DNA of 64,000 bases from an uncultured Trichococcus sp. (lineage in GTDB: Bacteria > Bacillota > Bacilli > Lactobacillales > Aerococcaceae). The notes under the pieces are model-generated. The model worked only from the letters and a program-made list of their open reading frames with translations. It was not told where the DNA came from and did no database searches. Positions 15,089 to 22,571 of the stretch are shown here, piece by piece (position 1 is the stretch's first letter; the number at the start of each line of letters is the position of its first letter). The DNA lies in NCBI RefSeq assembly GCF_963663645.1, contig NZ_OY760499.1:186001-250000 (forward strand), in the 5' to 3' direction. The position numbers and the translations under genes are program-made.

Positions 15089-16229
15089 AGGCATCAAAGT
15101 GAAATTGCTGCCGAATCAGGCCCAGAAGGACCAAATCGACATCAATATCCAACTTCGTCGGTTCGTCAAAAACAAGATGCTGGATATGCAGCAGGTACGC
15201 TACAAAAACGGCGGTCAATACGTCAACAAATTCGGTATGAATTACCTCATCAAAGTGTTGAAACTCGAATTTCCGTTCCTGAAACAAGCCGAAAGCACTT
15301 GTCTGGAATATGCCTGCGCCGATTTGGATCAAGCGTACCAACGTTTCTTTGCTGGCCAAAATAAACACCCGAACTTTGAAAGCCGCAAACGCCCGCACAA
15401 TAGTTACAAGTCCAAGTGCATCAACCGGAACGTCCAGGTCATGGACAACCATTACATCCGGCTGCCGAAGCTCGGCCCAGTCAGGGCTTACGGCCTTGAG
15501 CGGATCCGCGGTAATATCAAGAATGCCGTTATCCGCAAGGAGCCGACCGGCGCCTATTCCGCGACTATCCAAGTGGAACACGAACCTGTCCTGCTGCCGA
15601 AAACCAACAAACAAGTCGGCATCGACCTGGGCATCACCCATTTGACTATCCAGTCCGACGGGGACAAGTTGAAAAACAAGAATTTTGAACGTTCCCTAGC
15701 AAAAAAGCGCCGCATATGGGAACGCAAGTTGGCGCGCCGTCGCACGCAGGCTTTGGTCAAAATCAAGGAAGCCAAGGAGGCCGACGTCGAACTGGATCTT
15801 TCGGAATTCAAAAACGTCCAGAAAGCCAAACAGATGGTGGCCAAACTCAATCGTAAAATCGCCAATCAGCGCGAATACTACCTGCAGAAGTACACGACCG
15901 ATTTGGTGCGGAATTTCGACCTGATCGTCCTGGAGGATCTAAAAACCAAAAACCTCCTGCAGAACCATCACCTTTCCCGTTCCATCGCGGACGCAGCCTG
16001 GGCGAAAATCAAGTCCATGCTGGCGTATAAATGCGACTGGTACGGTAAGGAATTAGTGCTGATCAACCCCGCTTACACGAGTCAAACTTGTTCGTTCTGC
16101 GGCGAGAACACCGGCAAAAAGCCGTTGCGTATCCGCACGTTCGATTGCCCGCATTGTCACACCAAAAACATCGATCGGGACGTGAATGCGGCCATTAACA
16201 TCTTGAACAAAGCGTTGGCCGAACGTTAA
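15078..16229 (+). CDS. tnpB: TnpB RNA-guided nuclease (Cas12 ancestor)
   Basis: RNA-guided DNA endonuclease that helps the element persist by cutting empty donor sites. The 383-residue protein has the N-terminal OrfB HTH region and RuvC motifs I (GIDLGITHLTI, Asp near residue 185), II (LIVLEDLKTKN, Glu near residue 283) and III (NIDRDVNAAINIL, Asp near residue 368). A zinc ribbon CSFCGEN...CPHC lies between II and III. All catalytic residues are present. AAAGGAGG precedes the ATG inside tnpA. Confidence 0.93.
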   Translation: MKLKGIKVKLLPNQAQKDQIDINIQLRRFVKNKMLDMQQVRYKNGGQYVNKFGMNYLIKVLKLEFPFLKQAESTCLEYACADLDQAYQRFFAGQNKHPNFESRKRPHNSYKSKCINRNVQVMDNHYIRLPKLGPVRAYGLERIRGNIKNAVIRKEPTGAYSATIQVEHEPVLLPKTNKQVGIDLGITHLTIQSDGDKLKNKNFERSLAKKRRIWERKLARRRTQALVKIKEAKEADVELDLSEFKNVQKAKQMVAKLNRKIANQREYYLQKYTTDLVRNFDLIVLEDLKTKNLLQNHHLSRSIADAAWAKIKSMLAYKCDWYGKELVLINPAYTSQTCSFCGENTGKKPLRIRTFDCPHCHTKNIDRDVNAAINILNKALAER

Positions 16230-16345
16230 ACGGCATCAGTGTGGGACACGCTTTGGTCCATAGGAATAACCTCTGGCCGTTTGGCTTCCAATCGGTCAAG
16301 TCTGTTCCGTTCCCAGAAGCTCAGGCACTTTAGTGCCGAGCAGTC
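16230..16345 (+). ncRNA. candidate omega-RNA / right end of the IS605 element
   Basis: The 116 bases between the tnpB stop and the right-end hairpin are GC-richer than the flanks and contain GTGGGACACG, CTCTGGCCGTTTGGC and the terminal hairpin at 16319-16341. In this family the 3' end of tnpB plus the right end forms the guide RNA scaffold and the flank beyond supplies the guide. The assignment is by position only. Confidence 0.45.
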
Positions 16346-16476
16346 CCCGTTCCTAACATGATAACACATCACGGGATATAATTTTAAGGAAATTCTCATA
16401 AATGTCTAGTATAATGAATTGGTATGCATCATAAAACAAACAACAGCGTCTTAAGCTGAAGAATGGAGAAATATAG

Positions 16477-16938
16477 ATGGCTAAAGTAGAAAGTTTTGAA
16501 TTGGATCACGATTTGGTGAAGGCACCGTATGTCCGCCAAGCAGGCTATGAAGTGCACGAAACGGGGGCTGTCGTCACAAAATTCGATCTGCGTTTTGTGC
16601 AGCCCAACCAGGATGCATTGCCGACGGGGGCGATGCACACGTTGGAACACCTTTTGGCGATCAATATCCGCGATTATGTTGATGGCGTCATCGACTTGTC
16701 GCCGATGGGTTGCCGCACCGGATTTTACATGATCTGTTGGGGTGAACATACGCCGGAAGAAATCGCTGCTGCTTTGGAAAAAGTGCTGCAGATCGTGCTG
16801 GAAACGACAGTAGTTCCGGCGACGACCGCGAAGGAATGCGGAAATTACCGCGACCATTCCTTGTTCGGCGCAAAAGAATACGCGAAGCAAGTGTTGGCGG
16901 CCGGCATCAGCCGCGATCCCTTCACGCGCACAGTCTAG
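16477..16938 (+). CDS. luxS: S-ribosylhomocysteine lyase LuxS
   Basis: Cleaves S-ribosylhomocysteine to homocysteine and DPD, the autoinducer-2 precursor, in methyl-cycle recycling. The 153-residue protein has the metal site HTLEHLLA near residue 53 and the third ligand in KECGNYRDHS near residue 127, with the catalytic Cys in MGCRTGFY near residue 83. GGAG lies nine bases before the ATG. A TATAAT box is at 16410-16415. It sits 22 bases ahead of an iron-type dehydrogenase gene and probably shares its transcript. Confidence 0.95.
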   Translation: MAKVESFELDHDLVKAPYVRQAGYEVHETGAVVTKFDLRFVQPNQDALPTGAMHTLEHLLAINIRDYVDGVIDLSPMGCRTGFYMICWGEHTPEEIAAALEKVLQIVLETTVVPATTAKECGNYRDHSLFGAKEYAKQVLAAGISRDPFTRTV

Positions 16939-16960
16939 AAATTCAGGGAGGGTTGATGTT

Positions 16961-18073
16961 ATGACGAAAGAATTGATCGTAAGGACAGGGCCGCAAGAAT
17001 ATGAATGCAGAGAAGGCGTCCTGTCGACTTTGCCGAAACGATTGGAAGAACGCTTCGTAAAAAATATTTTGATTGTGCACGGGACAGTGTCCTGGCAAAA
17101 AGCCCGTCCCTACCTTGAAGACCTGTATCAAGCCGGCTTCGCAATAACTGAAGTGGCTTTTTCGGGCGAATGCAGCTACGAAGAAGTCGACCGCATCGTC
17201 GGGCTGGCCGCACAGCACAAAAGCGATGCGATCATCGGCGTCGGCGGCGGAAAAATCATGGATGCCGTGAAATATGCTGCCGCTAAAGCGGGCTGCATCC
17301 TGAATGTGATGGTCCCGACATTGGCGAGCAACTGCGCCCCTTGGACGCCGCTCAGCGTCATGTACACTGAGGATGGCGTGTTCATCCGCTACGATTTTCT
17401 GCAGCAACAAGCTTCGCTTTTGTTGTTGGAACCGCGCTTGATCATCGATTCGCCGAAGGATTTCTTTGTGGCCGGATTGGCGGATACGCTGGCCAAATGG
17501 TACGAATCGGACGAAATCCTTTCGTTGCCTGAGAATGCGCAACAACCGATGCTGATGATGGCGCGCCAAGCAGCCTATATCTGCAGACAAAGCATCCTGG
17601 ATCACGCCGAGTTGGCGATCGCTAGCCTGGAAGCGGGGGAAGTGACGGAAGCTTTTGTGAAACTGACGGAAGTCATCACTTCCATCAGCGGCATGGTCGG
17701 TGGGATGGGCGACGCTTTTGCGCGGACAACCATCGCCCATGAAATCCATGATGCCATCACCAATTTTCCGGAATCGCATCATTTCCTGCACGGACATAAA
17801 GTGGCCTACGGAATCATGGTGCAATTGGCTTATGAAAAGAAATGGGCTGAGATCGACAACCTGATCCCGTTCTATGAACACTTGGACATTCCGAAGAGCC
17901 TCCACGATCTGCATTTGGACAGACTGGATGCGGAGGGCATCCTGGAAATCGGCCGTCTGTCGACAAAACCTGAAGCACCGGCGCACGGGCTGCCTTACGA
18001 AGTCACTGCCGAACTGATGGCGGAAGCGATCCAAAAGCTCGAAGATTACATGGTGAATTTGCCGGAACTCTAA
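16961..18073 (+). CDS. iron-containing alcohol dehydrogenase family protein (glycerol dehydrogenase / HcxA-like)
   Basis: The 370-residue protein has the fold of group III polyol dehydrogenases: GVGGGKIMDAVKYAA NAD-binding loop near residue 92, VPTLASNCAPWTP near residue 122, and metal-ligand patterns ADTLAKWYES near residue 173 and HEIHDAI plus HHFLHGHKVAYG near residues 262-280. Members include GldA and 2-oxoacid hydroxycarboxylate dehydrogenase (YbdH/HcxA); the ASNCAPWTP variant fits the latter better than true GldA. GGGAGGG precedes the ATG. Co-transcription with luxS suggests a housekeeping or overflow role; substrate uncertain. Confidence 0.8.
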   Translation: MTKELIVRTGPQEYECREGVLSTLPKRLEERFVKNILIVHGTVSWQKARPYLEDLYQAGFAITEVAFSGECSYEEVDRIVGLAAQHKSDAIIGVGGGKIMDAVKYAAAKAGCILNVMVPTLASNCAPWTPLSVMYTEDGVFIRYDFLQQQASLLLLEPRLIIDSPKDFFVAGLADTLAKWYESDEILSLPENAQQPMLMMARQAAYICRQSILDHAELAIASLEAGEVTEAFVKLTEVITSISGMVGGMGDAFARTTIAHEIHDAITNFPESHHFLHGHKVAYGIMVQLAYEKKWAEIDNLIPFYEHLDIPKSLHDLHLDRLDAEGILEIGRLSTKPEAPAHGLPYEVTAELMAEAIQKLEDYMVNLPEL

Positions 18074-18183
18074 GCTGACGAATGATCGTTCCGGTTTGGC
18101 AAAATCCGGAATAATCGGTATACTGTAAACACGAACATTTACCGATCAGAAAATACCCATTCATGATAAGCGAGGGATCGTCG

Positions 18184-18582
18184 ATGAACAGTGAAGAATT
18201 AGTGTCCAGAGCAAGAGCGGCCATGCAGCATGCATACAGCCCGTATTCCCATTTTCCGGTAGGGGCGGCAGTCCTCTATAAGGACGGCACAGTTATTGAA
18301 GGCGTAAACGTGGAAAATGTTTCCTTCGGCGCCACCAATTGCGCAGAGCGGACCGCCTTGTTCACCGGTGTGACGCAAGGCTACCGCAAAGAGGATGTCG
18401 CAGCAATCGCAATCGCAGGCGACACGGAAACATTCCTCCCGCCCTGCAGCATCTGCCGCCAGGTGATGGTGGAATTGTGCGCGTACGAAACACCAGTCTA
18501 CCTTTCCGACAAGCACGGGAAAATCAAGGAAGTGACGATCAAAGAGTTGGTTCCGTATGCCTTTACCGAATTAAATATGTAA
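18184..18582 (+). CDS. cdd: cytidine deaminase
   Basis: Deaminates cytidine and deoxycytidine in pyrimidine salvage. The ATG at 18184 is preceded by GAGGG at eight bases; an in-frame ATG 21 bases earlier has no ribosome site. The 132-residue protein contains YSHFPVGAAV, the catalytic NCAERTALF (zinc Cys, proton-shuttle Glu) near residue 51 and PCSICRQVM (two zinc Cys) near residue 85, typical of the small tetrameric form. Confidence 0.93.
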   Translation: MNSEELVSRARAAMQHAYSPYSHFPVGAAVLYKDGTVIEGVNVENVSFGATNCAERTALFTGVTQGYRKEDVAAIAIAGDTETFLPPCSICRQVMVELCAYETPVYLSDKHGKIKEVTIKELVPYAFTELNM

Positions 18583-18584
18583 AA

Positions 18585-18629
18585 AAACAACTGCGGCCCA
18601 CCTTTGACTGGTGGGCCGCAGTTGTTTTC
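18585..18629. terminator. bidirectional terminator after cdd
   Basis: AAACAACTGCGGCCCACC and GGTGGGCCGCAGTTGTTT pair over 18 bases around a seven-base loop, between convergent genes. Confidence 0.93.
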
Positions 18630-18660
18630 TTGTTTTGGAGCGGATGCGTTCCTTTTGAGG

Positions 18661-19506
18661 CTACATTTTCAGGAACAACAGATAGGCGAACGTCATCATC
18701 AACAGCAAATGAGCGCTGATGCCGCCCAGACAAAGGTAAAGCGTGTCCCGTTTCGTTTCGTTTATCGTCTGGTAAAGGCTAGCGATGAACGTCACCAGAT
18801 AGCTGGAGAGATGGACCAGGAACAACAACAGCACCGGGACAGCCATCAGGATAGGGGCAATCAGACTGATCACAAAGGCAGTACCCAACAGCAACAGGCC
18901 AAAAGCGTTCATTCCCGCATATTGCGTCATCCAGTTATGGAAGGCGTGGCGTCTGTGCAAAAAGAATGTTTTGATAAGGTACGCCAGCAAAGGGTAAAGA
19001 TAATAAAACGCCAGGAACAGCAGGAAATTCTTCATGAACCAAACAACCGGTTCAACCTGAAAAGTGACAGTCGGCAACAGTGATATCTGCGACAGCAGAT
19101 CATATTGCTTAGCCAACGCGACCGCAATCCGCGTCACCAATCCGGCTGAAAGCAACGCCGAAAGGACAAAGGTGAAGTAGCCGTAAAGATTGTGGCTTTC
19201 TCTGCGCGATTTTCTGGTCTCCGCAGGGTCTTTCATTTTTTTCCACAAAAAACGGATGTAGCGGATGGATTTATTCTTGGCCTCATTTAAAGAGAAGGCT
19301 TGCTTTTCAGCGCGCGAAGCCGCTTCCGAGTACTCTTCATCATCAGCCGTAAGGTCGACAAAATTGTCCTTAGACTCCTCGAACAAAGTGGACTGATAAA
19401 ATTCATCTTGAGGGATCGCTTCCGAACCGGAAACATCCGACCCGCACATGGGGCAGATCAAAGCCTCTTTCGGGATGCGATTATGGCAATAGACACATAT
19501 CTTCAT
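18661..19506 (-). CDS. zinc-ribbon integral membrane protein of unknown function
   Basis: The 281-residue protein starts with a zinc-ribbon, CVYCHNRIPKEALICPMCG (two CxxC pairs, residues 4-22). A polar acidic linker (to about 75) and a basic stretch around residue 90 follow. Then come five or six hydrophobic segments, including YFTFVLSALLSAGLVTRIAV, MKNFLLFLAFYYLYPLLAYL, AFGLLLLGTAFVISLIAPIL and LSSYLVTFIASLY. GGAG precedes the ATG by eight bases. Such zinc-ribbon plus membrane proteins are common in Lactobacillales and remain uncharacterised. Monocistronic. Confidence 0.75.
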   Translation of the reverse strand: MKICVYCHNRIPKEALICPMCGSDVSGSEAIPQDEFYQSTLFEESKDNFVDLTADDEEYSEAASRAEKQAFSLNEAKNKSIRYIRFLWKKMKDPAETRKSRRESHNLYGYFTFVLSALLSAGLVTRIAVALAKQYDLLSQISLLPTVTFQVEPVVWFMKNFLLFLAFYYLYPLLAYLIKTFFLHRRHAFHNWMTQYAGMNAFGLLLLGTAFVISLIAPILMAVPVLLLFLVHLSSYLVTFIASLYQTINETKRDTLYLCLGGISAHLLLMMTFAYLLFLKM

Positions 19507-19653
19507 TGGATTTTCTCCTTCTCGCTAGTAACTAACTTCTAGAATAATTCAGTTTGTGGGATATAGCAAGGTTATTTTTGCGACAAACATTTTGTAATGG
19601 AACCGATAATTCGGTATGATAAGGGCAGCATAAATGAGAGGAATGAGGACTTA

Positions 19654-20028
19654 ATGAAAATGTTACACACTTGCATCCGCGTGCAGCACTTGGATAAATC
19701 GATCGCATTCTACAAAGAGGCTTTTGATTTCCGCGAGAAAAAGAAGCTGGACTATCCTGAGCACAAGTTTTCGATCGTCTATTTAGGTCTGGAAGGCGAT
19801 GATTATGAGTTGGAGTTGACCTACAATTACGATCATGAACCTTACGACATCGGTGATGGCTATGGCCATATCGCAATCGGGGTGGACGAATTTGAAGCCC
19901 TTCACGATAAACAGGTAGCTGCTGGATTCAATGTGACCGACTATAAAGGCTTGCCTGATTCTTCCGTCAGATATTACTTCATCACCGATCCGGATGGCTA
20001 CAAGGTTGAAGTCATCCAGAACAGATAG
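19654..20028 (+). CDS. lactoylglutathione lyase / glyoxalase I family (VOC)
   Basis: Detoxifies methylglyoxal-thiol adducts to the lactoyl thioester if it is a true GloA. The ATG 19654 follows GAGG closely; an upstream ATG at 19597 lacks a ribosome site. The 124-residue protein has the four metal positions of GloA: His in MLHTCIRV, Glu in ELELTYN near residue 57, His in GYGHIAIGV near residue 74 and Glu in YKVEVIQ near residue 121. As Lactobacillales often lack glutathione synthesis, the thiol cofactor is open. It lies nine bases before the SGNH hydrolase gene, in the same unit. Confidence 0.85.
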   Translation: MKMLHTCIRVQHLDKSIAFYKEAFDFREKKKLDYPEHKFSIVYLGLEGDDYELELTYNYDHEPYDIGDGYGHIAIGVDEFEALHDKQVAAGFNVTDYKGLPDSSVRYYFITDPDGYKVEVIQNR

Positions 20029-20037
20029 GACGGACCT

Positions 20038-20685
20038 ATGGAGAAAACGACTAAACGCAAATTGCTTTTCATCGGCGACAGCATCACGGACGCCGGGCGC
20101 AACCGCAACAATCCTGATTCGCTGGGGAAAGGCTATGTGGCTTTGATAGCGAAGGCTCTTGCGGAAAGAGGCGATGCCGAACGCTACCAGCTGATCAACC
20201 GCGGCATCAGCGGTAACCGAATCCATGATATAGCGGAAAGATGGCACAGCGATTGCGTTTCGCTCGAGCCCGATGTCGTCACTATGCTGATCGGCATCAA
20301 CGATACGTGGCATAATGTCGGCGACGAAACGGTGTTCGCGACCAAAGAGGGCGCGGAACAGTTCGAAATGCATTATCGCCATTTGTTGGCTTCCTTGCGG
20401 AAAAAATCAAATGCACGGCTCATTCTGATGGAGCCGTTCGTCTTCCCGTATCCGGAAGACCGCAAGTCTTGGCGTGTTGATTTGGATCCGAAACAGGAAA
20501 TCGTCAAACGCCTGGCCGAAGAATTCGCTGCCGAATGGATCGGGTTGGATGCCTATCTGAATGCGGTAGGCGCTGTCGAAGGATATGAGACGTTATCCAA
20601 TGACGGCGTCCATCCGACCAAAAAAGGCCACAGTCTCATCGCCGATGCTTGGCTGAAGCAATTTGATGAGGGCGGGAAAAAATAG
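20038..20685 (+). CDS. SGNH/GDSL-family hydrolase
   Basis: Probable cytoplasmic esterase or acetylhydrolase of 215 residues without signal peptide. All four SGNH blocks are visible: FIGDSITDAGRN (catalytic Ser near residue 15), RGISGNRIHD (oxyanion Gly near residue 60), GINDTWHN (Asn near residue 87) and DGVHPTKKGH (Asp/His near residues 189-192). The ATG follows GGACGG. The lack of a signal peptide and the layout resemble acetyl-xylooligosaccharide or arylesterase-like cytosolic members; substrate unknown. Second gene of the unit with glyoxalase. Confidence 0.87.
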   Translation: MEKTTKRKLLFIGDSITDAGRNRNNPDSLGKGYVALIAKALAERGDAERYQLINRGISGNRIHDIAERWHSDCVSLEPDVVTMLIGINDTWHNVGDETVFATKEGAEQFEMHYRHLLASLRKKSNARLILMEPFVFPYPEDRKSWRVDLDPKQEIVKRLAEEFAAEWIGLDAYLNAVGAVEGYETLSNDGVHPTKKGHSLIADAWLKQFDEGGKK

Positions 20686-20724
20686 AGGTTATTGCGTAAA
20701 AAAATCGAATCGTACCGAAAAGAC

Positions 20725-20753
20725 TTGCTTTCATGGTTTTGGCATGGTAAGAT
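20725..20753 (+). promoter_or_regulatory. promoter of the structured RNA candidate
   Basis: TTGCTT (20725-20730), 17-base spacer, TAAGAT (20748-20753). It predicts a transcript beginning near 20760 that contains no credible ORF before its terminator. Confidence 0.65.
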
Positions 20754-20759
20754 ATTTTA

Positions 20760-20986
20760 CATGCGATGAGGCGACGAGCAATCAGGTGGGTTCGCCCATT
20801 CCGCGCAAGCGGCGAAGTGATTGCAAATCAAACGGGACATACGTGCTTGCACAACCACAGGATGTGGATGTTTGATGGTGACTGCTGTGAACAGTCCCAT
20901 CCATGGGTTTACCCATGCCGTATCAGAAGAAAGGGTCGGAAAGATGAACACTTAGGTGTTTACCTTTCCGGCCCTTTCTTTTTGTT
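20760..20986 (+). ncRNA. putative structured small RNA with tandem three-way junctions
   Basis: The segment has its own promoter and a strong terminator but no coding frame. GCAATCA (20778-20784) pairs with TGATTGC (20818-20824), enclosing two hairpins, GGTGGG-TTCG-CCCATT and CCGC-GCAA-GCGG, both with stable tetraloops. ATCAAAC (20827-20833) pairs with GTTTGAT (20870-20876), enclosing GTGC/GCAC and CCACA/TGTGG. Then GACTG/CAGTC (20880-20896) and ATGGGT/ACCCAT (20903-20916). Two consecutive helices each enclosing two hairpins indicate selection for structure. It does not match motifs I can recall for common riboswitches, 6S RNA, SRP RNA, tmRNA or RNase P. Confidence 0.6.
20926..20986 (+). terminator. 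terminator of the structured RNA candidate
   Basis: GAAAGGGTCGGAAAG pairs with CTTTCCGGCCCTTTC with one G-U pair, the inner part extending to AACAC/GTGTT, followed by TTTTTGTTTT. Confidence 0.88.
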
Positions 20987-21009
20987 TTAGTGGGGAAAGA
21001 ATGTGTGAG

Positions 21010-21190
21010 CTCCGGCGAAGGGCGGTTCGCCGGAGCTGACAGCCGCCTAAGGCACCTCTCCTCCTGCGAGGATCGCTTCCCCGGAGGCGAGTGCGCGCAA
21101 GCTGGCCCAACTCCGATGAGGATCGCCTCGCCGGAGCTGAGAGCCCCCAAAGCCGCGCCAACTCCGGCCAAACGCCGAAGCCGCCACGGC
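21010..21190 (+). repeat. GC-rich hairpin array, ~51-bp spacing (CTCCGGCGA family)
   Basis: Units beginning CTCC start at 21010, 21061, 21111 and 21162 (steps 51, 50, 51). Unit 1 pairs CTCCGGCGAA with TTCGCCGGAG; unit 3 pairs CTCCGATGAGG with CGCCGGAG imperfectly; units 2 and 4 are degenerate. The local GC content is far above the surroundings. The same family recurs at 45548-45680. Confidence 0.8.
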
Positions 21191-21284
21191 TGGACCTAAA
21201 ATCCGTAAGGGCTTTATTAGGCGCGGCGGCCTCCTTGCGGTATAATCTAAGTAGGAAACTTAGGAAAGATTGGAGGCGCTTCAA

Positions 21285-22406
21285 TTGAAAAAACTGAAAT
21301 TATTGATCCTTTCGCTGCTGTCAGTCTCACTAGTGGGTTGTTCATTCTTAACGACGGAAGAAACGAGTGTTTCGCAACAGGACGCTGCCGGAGTGGATTA
21401 CATAACAACGGAAATATCCAAAACCGATGGGCAAGCCGGATCGGGATTGTTGATCGGCGAAAAGGTAGTGACCACCGTCCACCTTTCCTATGAAACGCTG
21501 AAGTATGATGATTCCATCGCTTACCTGAAGGAAATCGTCGGAAAATACGGAGCCTATGTGGAATATTCCTACGAATCAAGCGGCGGCGACATGATCTACA
21601 CACCTTCGTCATTGACCCAAAACTATCGCCAAGGCAGCTACACAATCCGGATTCCGAAAGATTCCGTGACAGCCTTCCTGAATGATCTGGAGGGCGGGCT
21701 GGGCACGAAAATCAGCGAGCAGCAGGGAAATCAGGACGTGACGCAGTATTACGAGGACACGGCCACCCGCATCAGCGTGCTGCAAAGGAAGGAAGAGCGT
21801 TTGTTGGCGCTGCTCGAGCAAGCGGAAACAGTCGAAGAGATCCTTGCCATCGAGGACAGCCTTAGTGCGGCCATTTCCGAAAGGGAAGTGCTGCAGGCTG
21901 AATTGGACAACATCGATGATTTGGTCGACTATACAGCTTTGTATCTGACCGTTTCCGAGCGTTCGCGGATTTCCAACAACCGTGGCGGATCGACGCCATT
22001 CTGGGATCGCGTCAAGGATGCCTTCATCGATTCGGTTTATTCCTTCTACTATTGGCTGCAGGATGCGGCTATCTGGTTCATCTATGCACTGCCGTTCTTC
22101 GTAGCCGTGCTGTTATTGTTGTTGCTGTTGTGGGCAATCAAAAAACTGTTCGGAAAAACGATCTGGGGCAAGCAAAGAGCCGAAAAGCAGCTTCAGGAAA
22201 GAAAGCAGATCGAGGAGCGCCGGAAAGAACGGTTTGAACGGACCCATCCAAGAAAACCGGGAGGCACAAATGTAGCTTCCAATGCGACCGCGACGCCGCC
22301 TGCGAAAACTTCGGGCACGCCACAAACGCCAATTCCGCCGGCAGAAAAGGCCGACCAGCCTGAATCAAAAGCGAAAGATGATGAAGGGGACCCTCTCGAG
22401 CCGTAA
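21285..22406 (+). CDS. DUF4349-type lipoprotein with C-terminal membrane anchor
   Basis: The start is TTG 21285, eight bases after GGAGG. The 373-residue protein has a lipoprotein signal (KKLKLLILSLLSVSLVGC, lipobox LVGC near residue 20). A DUF4349-like extracytoplasmic domain follows (about 55-235), with the coiled segment QRKEERLLALLEQAETVEEI and LTVSERSRI. A membrane helix PFFVAVLLLLLLLWAI lies near residue 280, then a basic cytoplasmic stretch rich in KQLQERKQIEERRKER and a Pro/Ala tail. A dual anchor (lipid plus helix) is typical of the family. Function unknown. Confidence 0.8.
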   Translation: MKKLKLLILSLLSVSLVGCSFLTTEETSVSQQDAAGVDYITTEISKTDGQAGSGLLIGEKVVTTVHLSYETLKYDDSIAYLKEIVGKYGAYVEYSYESSGGDMIYTPSSLTQNYRQGSYTIRIPKDSVTAFLNDLEGGLGTKISEQQGNQDVTQYYEDTATRISVLQRKEERLLALLEQAETVEEILAIEDSLSAAISEREVLQAELDNIDDLVDYTALYLTVSERSRISNNRGGSTPFWDRVKDAFIDSVYSFYYWLQDAAIWFIYALPFFVAVLLLLLLLWAIKKLFGKTIWGKQRAEKQLQERKQIEERRKERFERTHPRKPGGTNVASNATATPPAKTSGTPQTPIPPAEKADQPESKAKDDEGDPLEP

Positions 22407-22431
22407 AATGCCCGACTGAATGAAACAGAAT

Positions 22432-22477
22432 AAAGACTGCAACCGGAACGCCCAGAAATCCGGTTGCAGTCTTTTCT
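22432..22477 (+). terminator. terminator of the DUF4349 lipoprotein gene
   Basis: AAAGACTGCAACCGGA pairs with TCCGGTTGCAGTCTTTT around a nine-base loop. Confidence 0.9.
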
Positions 22478-22571
22478 GCTTTCGGCATGGAAGATGGCTT
22501 AAATAAGTCCGCCCAAGTCAACTGGAAGACTGGATTATATGGTAAAATAACAGGATAGGAGGGTATATATT

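Larger units (their letters stand above)
14540..16345 (+). mobile_element. IS200/IS605-family element with tnpA and tnpB
   Basis: Two overlapping genes encode a Y1 transposase and TnpB. The likely left-end hairpin is CTCGGCATT/AATGCCGAG (14548-14567) and the right-end hairpin is GCTCAGGCAC/GTGCCGAGC (16319-16341). The two share sequence, as subterminal hairpins of this family do. No terminal inverted repeats or target duplication are expected for single-strand transposition. Exact tips cannot be fixed by eye; the given ends are approximate. Both genes look intact, so the copy may be active. Confidence 0.8.

Noticed and set aside
20990-21288. Several short frames in the GC-rich array
   Set aside because: They arise from the hairpin repeats on both strands and have no start signals.
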